Source: Leptospira paudalimensis (lineage in GTDB: Bacteria > Spirochaetota > Leptospiria > Leptospirales > Leptospiraceae). From it: 64,000 nucleotides of DNA. Positions 55,152 to 63,543 of the stretch are shown piece by piece. The notes under the pieces were generated by a model. It did no database searches, had not been told where the DNA came from, and saw nothing but the letters and a program-made list of their open reading frames with translations. How positions within the stretch are numbered: the stretch's first letter is position 1; each line of letters opens with the position of its first letter. Made by a program: the position numbers and the translations under genes. The stretch covers positions 466,231-530,230 of the forward strand of contig NZ_JAMQPR010000001.1 of NCBI RefSeq assembly GCF_026151345.1, written 5' to 3'.

Positions 55152-56693
55152 ATGCTCACGTTTTTATCTATATCCTTTTTGGTACTTTACGGTTTCGATA
55201 TTTTAGTTCTGTTCTACTTTGGGTTACACACCTACCTCATGGTGTTTTTGTATAGCAGATACAAACAAAACTGTGCAGAGGATGAATCAAAAATCCTCTC
55301 TTTAAAGGACAAAAACCTACCTACGGTAACGGTCCAACTTCCTATTTTTAATGAATTTTATGTGGTCGATCGTTTGATTGAGTCCGCTTGTAATTTACAA
55401 TACCCTGCAAAAAAACTCCAAATCCAAGTTTTGGATGATTCTACTGATGAAACCATTGAAAAGGTTGCGACTCTTGTTTCTCAGTACAAAAAAAAGGGAA
55501 TCTGGATCGAACACGTTCATAGAACCAATCGTAAAGGCCACAAGGCTGGTGCTTTGGATGAGGGTATGGCAAAGGCAAAAGGGGATTATATCGCAATCTT
55601 TGATGCTGATTTTACTCCAGATCCAGATTTTTTACTCCGTACGATGGGATACTTTGATGATGAATCCATCGGAATGGTCCAAACACGTTGGGGCCATATC
55701 AACGAAACTTATAATATTTTAACCAAAGCGCAAAGTTTTGGAATCGATGGTCACTTTATGATTGAACAAGTGGCACGAAATGGTTCCAGCCTTTGGATGA
55801 ACTTTAACGGGACTGCTGGTATCTGGAGACGTTCTTGCATCGAAGATGCTGGTGGATGGGAACATGATACCCTCACAGAAGACTTTGACTTATCCTACCG
55901 AGCTGAGCTCAAAGGTTGGAGATTCCGTTACATCAAAGATGTAGTTTGTAAGGCAGAAATCCCTGCAACAATGAATGCTTATAAGGCTCAACAATTTCGT
56001 TGGTGCAAAGGATCCATCCAAACTGCAGTTAAACTCATCCCTCGTATTTGGAAGTCCAAAGAATCTTGGAAAATCAAAGGTGAGGCGATCACTCACTTAA
56101 TCAATTATTCAGTTCATCCGCTGATGATCATCAACATCCTTCTCACAGCTCCTCTCCTTTTGATGGAATATTGGGCAGGATTTAAAATGGATGACCTCCC
56201 AATGGAAATTCTTTTTGGATCGGCTGCGGTTCTTTCGGTTGGCTCCATGGGACCTGTTATTTTTTACGCGTATTCCCAAAGAGAAATTCACAAAAACTGG
56301 AAATCCAAATTGGTTTACCTTCCCATCCTTGTGATGATCGGAACTGGTATAGCTGTGATGAACACCTATGCCTGGGTAGAAGCAGTTTTTGGTGTCCAAT
56401 CGGGATTCAAACGCACACCTAAACTCCGAATTGAAAAAGAAGGGGATAGTTTACAGGACAAAATCAAATATGTGGTTCCTGTGGATTACCGAGCTTTCCT
56501 CGAATTCTTTATGGGTGCTTATTGCGTATTTTGCATTTATTTATCCTTCATGGTCGGAAAACCATATATGATCGGTTTTATGGTTCTCTATTCTATCGGA
56601 TTTTTCTATGTCTCCTATCTTTCTGTGGCAGAGTCGTTCTGGAAATTCAAACCAGCAACTAAAGCAGAAAAGGAACTTCGTGCCGTCGCTTAA
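55152..56693 (+). CDS. Family 2 glycosyltransferase, cellulose/mannan-synthase-like
   Basis: This 513-residue processive-type GT2 has membrane helices at both ends and a catalytic domain with D motifs: LDDSTDE near 95, DADFTPD near 151, TEDFD near 241 and QQFRW near 279, the QxxRW of processive synthases. It should build a beta-linked surface polysaccharide, or glucosylate a lipid. The frame is open to 55020, but ATG 55152 starts just before the first membrane helix and clears the divergent gene at 55031. Confidence 0.9.
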   Translation: MLTFLSISFLVLYGFDILVLFYFGLHTYLMVFLYSRYKQNCAEDESKILSLKDKNLPTVTVQLPIFNEFYVVDRLIESACNLQYPAKKLQIQVLDDSTDETIEKVATLVSQYKKKGIWIEHVHRTNRKGHKAGALDEGMAKAKGDYIAIFDADFTPDPDFLLRTMGYFDDESIGMVQTRWGHINETYNILTKAQSFGIDGHFMIEQVARNGSSLWMNFNGTAGIWRRSCIEDAGGWEHDTLTEDFDLSYRAELKGWRFRYIKDVVCKAEIPATMNAYKAQQFRWCKGSIQTAVKLIPRIWKSKESWKIKGEAITHLINYSVHPLMIINILLTAPLLLMEYWAGFKMDDLPMEILFGSAAVLSVGSMGPVIFYAYSQREIHKNWKSKLVYLPILVMIGTGIAVMNTYAWVEAVFGVQSGFKRTPKLRIEKEGDSLQDKIKYVVPVDYRAFLEFFMGAYCVFCIYLSFMVGKPYMIGFMVLYSIGFFYVSYLSVAESFWKFKPATKAEKELRAVA

Positions 56694-56771
56694 GGAAGAG
56701 CGATGGTACTTACTTGACGAAACCTTTCCTTCCAAAAAGCTGTAAATTCAACCTAGGTCCAGGGGTCATCC

Positions 56772-57050
56772 ATGAGTGAAAAAGTCTACTGCGCGAACTG
56801 TTTGCATTGTGTTGTGGTTCGCCAATACGAATCGGAGCAAGATAAATACATTCTTCGCGTAAAATGTAACAAGAAGAAATGGTCAAAACGTTCCGGTGAA
56901 GAAAAACTTTATAAATACTTTACCGTCGCTCGTCGTATGCAAACAAATTGTGAATACTACGAAGAAATGGGAGAAATTTTACCTTACATCAAAAACTTGA
57001 AAAAAGAGCTCCCAATCAAAGACGAAATCTACATGGTGAAAGCCGTTTAA
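56772..57050 (+). CDS. Small Cys-rich protein (92 aa)
   Basis: This soluble protein contains YCANCLHCVVV near the N-terminus, then VKCNKKKWSKRS and CEYYEEM, giving five Cys of which four are well placed to bind zinc. It has a basic, Lys-rich centre. I do not recognise it. It lies 12 bases before the RnfC-like gene and begins the following operon, so it may be an accessory factor. Confidence 0.65.
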   Translation: MSEKVYCANCLHCVVVRQYESEQDKYILRVKCNKKKWSKRSGEEKLYKYFTVARRMQTNCEYYEEMGEILPYIKNLKKELPIKDEIYMVKAV

Positions 57051-57062
57051 ATCATTACTGGC

Positions 57063-58217
57063 GTGTTGTTTCCCAGGTTACCTCGCGCCTTCGCTCGTAA
57101 ATTTCATAAAACTGAAAATAAAAGAGAACGGACGATTCAGGGTCAATTCCTGATCCCCGTTCCTGCGGGCAGCGAAATTACTGATTCCTATCCTACTCGA
57201 GTGACTCACGGCCAAGTTATGCTCTCGCATAACGGCACGAAGGTACTCGCACCTGTAAATGGAGTCGCAACGTTAACTGCTGATCAAAAATTTTTTCAAA
57301 TCAAACAAGATGGTTCTTGGTCAACCAGTTCAATTTATCAATTTAAGAGTTATGATTTTTCATCGCTCATAAATGCATTTGATGAAGGTGCCTTGGCATC
57401 TCTTGATATCAATGAAATGCCACTTAAGGATTATTTCTTAAAATTTAAATCCAATCCTTCCTTTCAAATTGTATTATCTCCCTTTTCAAGATACCAACAT
57501 CTAGATTTCGAAGAAATGATTTTAACTTCAATGAAAGAAGCTTATTCCAGTTTCATTGAATTGCTAAAAACAACATTTCCAAAAGTAGAAGTTAAAAACT
57601 TTTTTGAGATCCCAACATTAAAATTTGAACACCCTAATGGTATTCCAGAATATTTTTTGCATAAACAATTCCAATGGGATGTCAAAAAGGCAAAAAAATC
57701 TCTTCAATCGAATGAGATTTTATATTTGGGTGCAGAAACAATTTATCATATATTACGTAAATTGTATTTTGGCGAGCCATTCACCAAACGACATTTAGCT
57801 GTATTTTTGGTAGATCGCAAAGGTCGAATGGATTTAGAACCTAGACAATTTTTTTTGACGAATGGACAATCCTTGGCTTTTATCCCTGCGAATTTAGATA
57901 AACGTTATAAGATTGCTTCCTTTGATACGGTTTTTGAAGCAATTCAGCCAATGGATGTAAATACATTAGGTTATTTTAATATTTATGAACATTATTCGAT
58001 TACATTGTATGAAAAACTTCCGGCAGTTAGGAAAGAATTTAGTTGTATCGACTGCCTAGAATGTAACCAATATTGCCCAACACAGGCAAATCCCTTTCAA
58101 TTGATTAAAGGAAAAATCGAGGAATTCGATAAAGATAAGTGTGTTACTTGTGGAATTTGTACTGTATACTGCCCAGCAGGGATTGATATTCGAAAAAGAA
58201 TCGAAGAGGTTGTTTAA
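57063..58217 (+). CDS. RnfC-like ferredoxin protein
   Basis: This 384-residue protein has an RnfC-type barrel near the N-terminus (TDSYPTRVTHGQVMLSHNGTKVLAPVNGVATL) and two 4Fe-4S motifs, CIDCLECNQYCP at 328 and CVTCGICTVYCP at 360. The central NADH/FMN part of classical RnfC is much altered, so NADH binding is doubtful. It uses GTG 57063, 12 bases after the Cys-rich protein. An RnfD-like gene follows 9 bases later. Electron transfer across the inner membrane is a fair inference, but RnfABGE are absent. Confidence 0.7.
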   Translation: MLFPRLPRAFARKFHKTENKRERTIQGQFLIPVPAGSEITDSYPTRVTHGQVMLSHNGTKVLAPVNGVATLTADQKFFQIKQDGSWSTSSIYQFKSYDFSSLINAFDEGALASLDINEMPLKDYFLKFKSNPSFQIVLSPFSRYQHLDFEEMILTSMKEAYSSFIELLKTTFPKVEVKNFFEIPTLKFEHPNGIPEYFLHKQFQWDVKKAKKSLQSNEILYLGAETIYHILRKLYFGEPFTKRHLAVFLVDRKGRMDLEPRQFFLTNGQSLAFIPANLDKRYKIASFDTVFEAIQPMDVNTLGYFNIYEHYSITLYEKLPAVRKEFSCIDCLECNQYCPTQANPFQLIKGKIEEFDKDKCVTCGICTVYCPAGIDIRKRIEEVV

Positions 58218-58226
58218 ACTAAATTT

Positions 58227-59120
58227 ATGATGTTAAAAAACCTTTATATTCTTTCCGAAAATAGTTGGGGGATTAAATCATCAGAAATTTTTGCTGATCT
58301 ATTTTATTTTTTAACACTCATTATTTTTTTAGGGTATTCATTGGCTTTTGTTACGCCGTTACCGATCCTCCCAATTGTTTTGGCTTCGATTCTCACATTT
58401 TTTTATCTAGGTGTATGCATACGCAATAAACAAACTCCTTATTGGATCGGTCTGATTTCGCAATTACTGATCATCTTACTGATTATCCCAACAACATGGC
58501 TAAACCCAATCTTATTATCAGTATCTATGGTATTTGCTTTTGTGGCTCACTTTTTCTTCATACAACATTATTCTTTACGGTTGCCAATTTTCATATTTGT
58601 CATTTTGTTTTTATATATATTTGATTCATCCTTTTCTCTCATGGGGTATCAACTTCGATCTGAATATACACTTGCTTCTAGTGTCGGTTTACCCATTGAA
58701 ACTAGTTTACTTCCCATATCTTTACCTTGGATTTCAGATGGTTCCTCAAATTCAAAATTCTTCCTATCAATCGCAGAAAGTTTAGGTATATTTTTGTTGG
58801 TAAGTGTTGCATGGGTTTCTTTTCGCCGAACCATACTTCTTAGTTTCTTTCTGGCTTGGTTCCTTTTATTCTTTGTTTGGGGAATTGGTGTTGGGTTAAC
58901 CGGTTATTCTTGGAACTTGTCCTATGCTTCTTTGGCCTTCTTCATTCAATTAGCGCCAGGAAGGAATTTTTATGGTTCTTTTTATGTGACAATTGTCAGT
59001 TTCCTTATTTTACTCCCAATTGCTTTTTTTGTAGGAAAATTGGGTATAAGTGGTATATGGGTAGTGGTCGTTTTTTTTCTGATAGAGTCTCTATTTGTAA
59101 GGGTTTTTCTTGGAAAATAA
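58227..59120 (+). CDS. RnfD/NqrB-like polytopic membrane protein
   Basis: This 297-residue protein has about nine membrane helices, with a conserved-looking PGRNFYGSFYVT between helices near the C-terminal third. Its neighbour is RnfC-like, so it may be a reduced RnfD/NqrB relative. No FMN-attachment SGAT motif was found, so covalent flavin loading is unlikely. ATG 58227 is one of two consecutive ATGs. If not RnfD, it is simply a multi-span protein of unknown role. Confidence 0.5.
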   Translation: MMLKNLYILSENSWGIKSSEIFADLFYFLTLIIFLGYSLAFVTPLPILPIVLASILTFFYLGVCIRNKQTPYWIGLISQLLIILLIIPTTWLNPILLSVSMVFAFVAHFFFIQHYSLRLPIFIFVILFLYIFDSSFSLMGYQLRSEYTLASSVGLPIETSLLPISLPWISDGSSNSKFFLSIAESLGIFLLVSVAWVSFRRTILLSFFLAWFLLFFVWGIGVGLTGYSWNLSYASLAFFIQLAPGRNFYGSFYVTIVSFLILLPIAFFVGKLGISGIWVVVVFFLIESLFVRVFLGK

Positions 59121-59155
59121 GTCGAGTTTGGAAATGTGGGAGTAAGTAATACCAA

Positions 59156-59617
59156 ATGAATCAACTTCTGGAGATTCTGGATCCTAAAAATATCATTTTC
59201 GACTTTAAAGCGTCAACGAAAGAAGATGCTATTCGGAAAATGATTTCGCATATGGTCGCCACACAAACATTAGACGCAGTTCATGAAGAGGAAACCGTTG
59301 CTTCTTTGATGAATCGAGAAAAATCAATGTCTACTGGTATCGGAAGTGGAGTAGCGATTCCACATTGTTCCGTTCATTATGTAAATGAATTAAAATGTGC
59401 AATGGCAATTGCACCCAACGGAATCGATTTTGACGCTTTGGATCATGGTCTCGTTCAAATTTTTATCATGCTAATTGTTCCTAAAAACAAATTTCAGGAT
59501 CACATTAAGACATTAGCTTTAATTGCAAAAACTCTAAACATCCCTGAGGAAAGGGAAAAACTGATTAAAGCCAAAAACTTCGAAGAAATCCAAAAGGCAT
59601 TCCTTTCCAAAAGTTAA
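59156..59617 (+). CDS. PTS EIIA-type (PtsN-like) regulatory protein
   Basis: This 153-residue fructose/nitrogen-type EIIA domain contains MSTGIGSGVAIPHCSVHY, in which the His is the phospho-acceptor. It has the usual length. No EIIB or EIIC is adjacent, so it acts as a regulator rather than a sugar transporter, as PtsN does in other bacteria. It lies between the RnfD-like and OppB-like genes in a run of short gaps. Confidence 0.9.
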   Translation: MNQLLEILDPKNIIFDFKASTKEDAIRKMISHMVATQTLDAVHEEETVASLMNREKSMSTGIGSGVAIPHCSVHYVNELKCAMAIAPNGIDFDALDHGLVQIFIMLIVPKNKFQDHIKTLALIAKTLNIPEEREKLIKAKNFEEIQKAFLSKS

Positions 59618-59621
59618 CTCT

Positions 59622-60512
59622 GTGAAGTCGGAAGTTTTCCGTTTTCTTTATTTCCTTCTACTTTTGTCAATGATTAGTAGTTTTGTATCAGAGTTTCATA
59701 CAAAAGATAAATCCTATTTGTATGCAGATTCTGGAATTTCAAATGTTGATATTTCAAAAAAAAATATTTTAACTTCTTATCTAGAATTTTGGAAACGTTT
59801 GTTATTGGAAGCTGGTGGCAAAACGCAAAACGGTGAATCTGTTTATGGTCATATCTCAAATCGTTTTTTTGCTACTACCCATTTAGCACTTTTTAGTATT
59901 TTATTTGGTGCTACATTTGCGTTTGGAATGGCTTTACTTACAATTTATCTTCGATCCGATCGATTGTATGTATTCGTTGAAACAATCTCTAATTTTATAC
60001 TATCAACGCCTGTGTTTATTGTAGCAATATTTCTATTAATCGTATTCTTTTATAAACTAGAGTGGTTCCCTCCAGGCGGATATGAATCAGGTAACACATA
60101 CTTCATTGTTTTACCAGGTATAACATTAGGTTCTAGAATTTTTGCTAGATTGTCATTGTATCTTTTGCCTGAAGTCATAAAAGAATCAAAATCTAAATAC
60201 ATTCAATTACTTTTAACTCGATCTTATCCTTGGAGTTATATTGTAAGGGTTGAAATTTTTCTAAAAGTATTACCTGTTTCATTGATACTTTTGGTATTGG
60301 ATTTTGGTTCTTTGTTGTCGGGTGCCATGGTGGTTGAAGAAATTTTCTTTTTTCCTGGAATTGGAAAGTCGTTATATTACTCCATAAAATCCATGGATAC
60401 TTACTTGTTATCAACTTTACTCATGTATTCAGGGATTTTATTTTATAGTTTAAATCGACTTGGATACCATTTACAGAATTATTTCTCTGGGGAGTATCGA
60501 AATGCTCCTTAA
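59622..60512 (+). CDS. Opp/Dpp-type ABC permease (OppB-like)
   Basis: This 296-residue inner-membrane protein has a first helix, a periplasmic segment of about 80 residues, and five later helices. FFATTHLALFSILFGATFAFGMAL matches the OppB/DppB start. The EAA loop is degenerate (LLLTRSYPWSYIVRVEIFLKV). No ATPase or binding protein is next to it. It begins with GTG 59622, 4 bases after the EIIA gene, and overlaps the OppC-like gene by 11 bases. Confidence 0.8.
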   Translation: MKSEVFRFLYFLLLLSMISSFVSEFHTKDKSYLYADSGISNVDISKKNILTSYLEFWKRLLLEAGGKTQNGESVYGHISNRFFATTHLALFSILFGATFAFGMALLTIYLRSDRLYVFVETISNFILSTPVFIVAIFLLIVFFYKLEWFPPGGYESGNTYFIVLPGITLGSRIFARLSLYLLPEVIKESKSKYIQLLLTRSYPWSYIVRVEIFLKVLPVSLILLVLDFGSLLSGAMVVEEIFFFPGIGKSLYYSIKSMDTYLLSTLLMYSGILFYSLNRLGYHLQNYFSGEYRNAP

Positions 60513-61272
60513 TACAATTCGTATTTTGTTTTTTGGGACTATTATTCTTGGGATATTAAGTTTACAGGTTCCTTCTTATGTAGATTTAACCAATAATAAT
60601 TTACCAATCTTTTCAGATGGATTTTTGTTTGGAACAGATCGATTGGGTAGGAATAATTTAGCTCTGTTTTGTTATGGATCGATGTCGACAATTCTCATCG
60701 TTGTCCCAGCAAGGATAATCACGATTTTGTTTTCTTTTTTGGTCTCAACGTTAACTTTGGTTTTTCCAAAACGATCTGATTTTTTTCTATCTGGTTTCGT
60801 TTCTGTTTCACTTGCCATTCCTTCTTTATTGTCTGCACTCATTGTGATCAGTATCCTTCCCAATAATCCAATATCAATTATGATCGCAATTTTAGTCTCT
60901 GATTGGGCAGTGGTATACGAATCATTAACTGCTAAAATTAGAGAGATCCGAACAAGTCCATACATAGCTGCATCACTTTGTTTCGGTGCAAAGCCATATC
61001 ATCTGATTGTACTGCATTATCTTCCTGCGCTTCGGAATATGTTTCGGTTTTTATTTTTTTCTGGATTACCGACAGTCGTTATGACTACCGCTCTATTTTC
61101 TTATTTGGGTATCCAAACTTCAGTAGGGGACACAGGTCCTGGCTTGGGGGAACAAATCTCATTTTCAAAAGATTATTTCGATAAGTCTCCTTTTTCCGTT
61201 TTGCTTCCCATCATCGCTATTTTATCTTTGGTTTATTCATTGGGGTCCCGCAATCAAAAACATGAAACATAA
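60502..61272 (+). CDS. Opp/Dpp-type ABC permease (OppC-like)
   Basis: This 256-residue permease has five to six helices and the OppC-type FGTDRLGRNNLALF region, plus a recognisable EAA loop ASLCFGAKPYHLIVLHYLPALRN. GGGGAG precedes ATG 60502. It overlaps OppB by 11 bases and the PEGA gene by 11 bases. It would pair with the preceding permease to move peptides or similar solutes, but the ATPase must come from elsewhere. Confidence 0.82.
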   Translation: MLLNTIRILFFGTIILGILSLQVPSYVDLTNNNLPIFSDGFLFGTDRLGRNNLALFCYGSMSTILIVVPARIITILFSFLVSTLTLVFPKRSDFFLSGFVSVSLAIPSLLSALIVISILPNNPISIMIAILVSDWAVVYESLTAKIREIRTSPYIAASLCFGAKPYHLIVLHYLPALRNMFRFLFFSGLPTVVMTTALFSYLGIQTSVGDTGPGLGEQISFSKDYFDKSPFSVLLPIIAILSLVYSLGSRNQKHET

Positions 61273-62905
61273 AATTTCTGCTGCATTGCTCATTTTGGGA
61301 CTACTTGGAAATACTCTTCCATTATTTTCCATTGATGACTATTATAATTTCCCTAGTCAATCTTACAAAGGTGGAGTTACTTTTGAATCAAGTAGAAATC
61401 TTTGTATATTCCCATTTGTTGCGATTAAGGAAGATGTTACAAAAGAATATCTAATGAAAGGGATTCCTTCCGTTTTGCTTTCCGAACTTAGAAATTTAGA
61501 ATATACTTATGTAGAATATCCTAGAAAGAATATAATTTATCATTCTTTTGGTGAAAATCCTGTATCAACTTTACAGGAAAAAATTGATGCAGAGTCTCCG
61601 AATGTAAAAAGAAAAAAGAAAGAGATTAACGACGAAAAAGATTTAGAAGATTTAAGAATTGGAAAAAAACAAGTTTCTCCTGAAAAAGATCCCCGTTATA
61701 TAAAGATTACGATCAAACAGATGTGGGACAAAAAGCCATTGCGAGTTGATGAGGTATATGGAACTGCGTCAAAATATGGTTGTGATTACCTTTTGATTGG
61801 CTCCTACGAGGTGATCGAGAATTCTTTGCGTACGAAAGTTTATTTGTTTGATGATTATGAAGGAAAAACAATTCCCTTTGAACACCAAACATCAGTAATT
61901 CGAGCATACCAAGAAATGGGGCCACTTGGTGAATCCATTAAAGAAAAATTGCAAGGAAAAGAGACTACTTCGTTCAGTTTGACCGCAAATGGAGAAGAAG
62001 GCGCTCTTGTTTATTTGGATGGAATTTATTTAGGTAAAACTCCACTTGCGGAGAAAAAGTTTCCGATCGGGAGACGATCATTATTTATTTTTAAAGAAGG
62101 TTTTCATCCTTACAAGTCTGAAGTTATTCTTGAAAAAGGGAAAAAATTTGAAGGTGATGTCAAACTTTCATTAAAGTTGAGTAGTTCTTATATTTCAGTA
62201 ACTTCAAATGTAGAATCAGATGTTTACTTAGGGATTCAGTATTTGGGAAAAACACCGATTCAACGATTGTCCATTCCTGCAGGTATGAATCGACTCCGAG
62301 TATCAAAGGAAGGATATATCGATGTTTTTCGGTCTATTGACGCAAAAGAAGAAGAGGAAACTTCTTTAGATGTGCAGATGCGAGAAGGACAGTCTGAAGT
62401 TTATTATAAAAACAAACAAAATGTATTTCTGGATCACACCTATAAAGATTTTACGACATACTCTCTATATGGTGCGTTATTATTTTATGCAAGTTATGCA
62501 TATTTGAACTATGCATCTAGACAGGCATATTCTGGGGCACGATCTCAAGTAACTTTAACTAATGGGATTGCAATCAGATCCTTTTACGAAAATAATCCAA
62601 ACGAATTCTTTTTTTGGTATTACACGCAAAATCAAGTGATCGATAATGCGGAGTCAAAAGCAAAAAATTTAAAACGTATGGCGGGGACTTTACCAACAGA
62701 AAATCGTAGGGATAGACAGTTGGTAGGTGGACCAATGGTTATCTTGATGGGGCTTATGCTTGTATCTGCTGCAACCTTTTACTATTTGGGTTTGGACAAG
62801 GAAACAATCGAAATTGGTTATTTGCCAATCAACCCAGCATTTGCTAACCATGGTCAGTCGGCAATGGAAGGGTATAGTTATATGCAATTCCATCTTCGTT
62901 ATTAA
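61262..62905 (+). CDS. Secreted PEGA-domain protein
   Basis: This 547-residue protein has a signal peptide at residues 1-23, a charged region, two PEGA domains (GALVYLDGIYLGKTPLAEKKFPIGRRSL and SDVYLGIQYLGKTPIQRLSIPAGMNRL) near residues 245-370, and one or two membrane helices near the C-terminus (around 405-430 and 490-510). PEGA domains bind peptidoglycan or proteins. It may link the permeases to the envelope. Its start overlaps the OppC-like gene by 11 bases. Confidence 0.85.
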   Translation: MKHKISAALLILGLLGNTLPLFSIDDYYNFPSQSYKGGVTFESSRNLCIFPFVAIKEDVTKEYLMKGIPSVLLSELRNLEYTYVEYPRKNIIYHSFGENPVSTLQEKIDAESPNVKRKKKEINDEKDLEDLRIGKKQVSPEKDPRYIKITIKQMWDKKPLRVDEVYGTASKYGCDYLLIGSYEVIENSLRTKVYLFDDYEGKTIPFEHQTSVIRAYQEMGPLGESIKEKLQGKETTSFSLTANGEEGALVYLDGIYLGKTPLAEKKFPIGRRSLFIFKEGFHPYKSEVILEKGKKFEGDVKLSLKLSSSYISVTSNVESDVYLGIQYLGKTPIQRLSIPAGMNRLRVSKEGYIDVFRSIDAKEEEETSLDVQMREGQSEVYYKNKQNVFLDHTYKDFTTYSLYGALLFYASYAYLNYASRQAYSGARSQVTLTNGIAIRSFYENNPNEFFFWYYTQNQVIDNAESKAKNLKRMAGTLPTENRRDRQLVGGPMVILMGLMLVSAATFYYLGLDKETIEIGYLPINPAFANHGQSAMEGYSYMQFHLRY

Positions 62906-62999
62906 AAGTAAGCCTAGATGAATTAAGTATCTTCTTGAATTTATGAATTTATCCAATGTATAAAATTGTGATGCTTTATTAGGAGTTAAATCTAAATTT

Positions 63000-63476
63000 G
63001 TGAGCCAAGTTGAGTTCCAAATCCTATCCTCTCATGATATTGAATTAATTTCACTCATAACAAATTGGTATTATGAAGAGTGGAAAATTCCTTTAGATAA
63101 ATCTTTAGCTAAGATAAAATCGGTGCTGGGCGATGAAACACAGTTACAAATTGTTATGACGATTGATTCATTACCAATTGCAACAGGAGGTATTTATCAT
63201 CATGTGGGTCTTTTGGACCTTCAGCCCAAGTTTAATATTCATAAACACTGGTTAGGTTTAGTATATACAATTCCCGAGATGCGACGAAAAGGGTATGGTG
63301 CATTACTTTGTGAACAACTGGAATTTTTGGCAAAACTAAGGGGATTTTCTGAACTATATTTGTTTTCTGATACTGCTGTCAGTCTGTATGCTCGACTTGG
63401 TTGGGAGAAGGTGGAAATCGTTCCGTTTGGCAGTCGTTTGGTGACTGTCATGAAAAAGATAGGGAAACGCGAGTAG
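63000..63476 (+). CDS. GNAT-family N-acetyltransferase
   Basis: This 158-residue acetyltransferase has the acetyl-CoA motif LVYTIPEMRRKGYGALLCEQLEFLA and ends AVSLYARLGWEKVEI, as in well-formed GNAT domains. It uses GTG 63000; AGGAG lies 14 bases upstream, an unusually long gap. Its substrate is unknown. Repeat copy C begins 2 bases after its stop codon. Confidence 0.85.
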   Translation: MSQVEFQILSSHDIELISLITNWYYEEWKIPLDKSLAKIKSVLGDETQLQIVMTIDSLPIATGGIYHHVGLLDLQPKFNIHKHWLGLVYTIPEMRRKGYGALLCEQLEFLAKLRGFSELYLFSDTAVSLYARLGWEKVEIVPFGSRLVTVMKKIGKRE

Positions 63477-63478
63477 GA

Positions 63479-63543
63479 AGGTATAGATCCCCGCCCGTAT
63501 CGAACTGGGTGGGGTAATCCACCCGCCACCCAATACGCTCCAT
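63479..63543 (+). repeat. GC-rich intergenic hairpin repeat, copy C
   Basis: AGGTAT, CCCCGCCC, TGGGTGGGGT and CCACCCGCCACCCAAT recur in order, followed by ACGCTCCA, which matches copy B. It starts right after the GNAT stop codon. The variable spacer between blocks 2 and 3 is about 9 bases. Confidence 0.9.
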
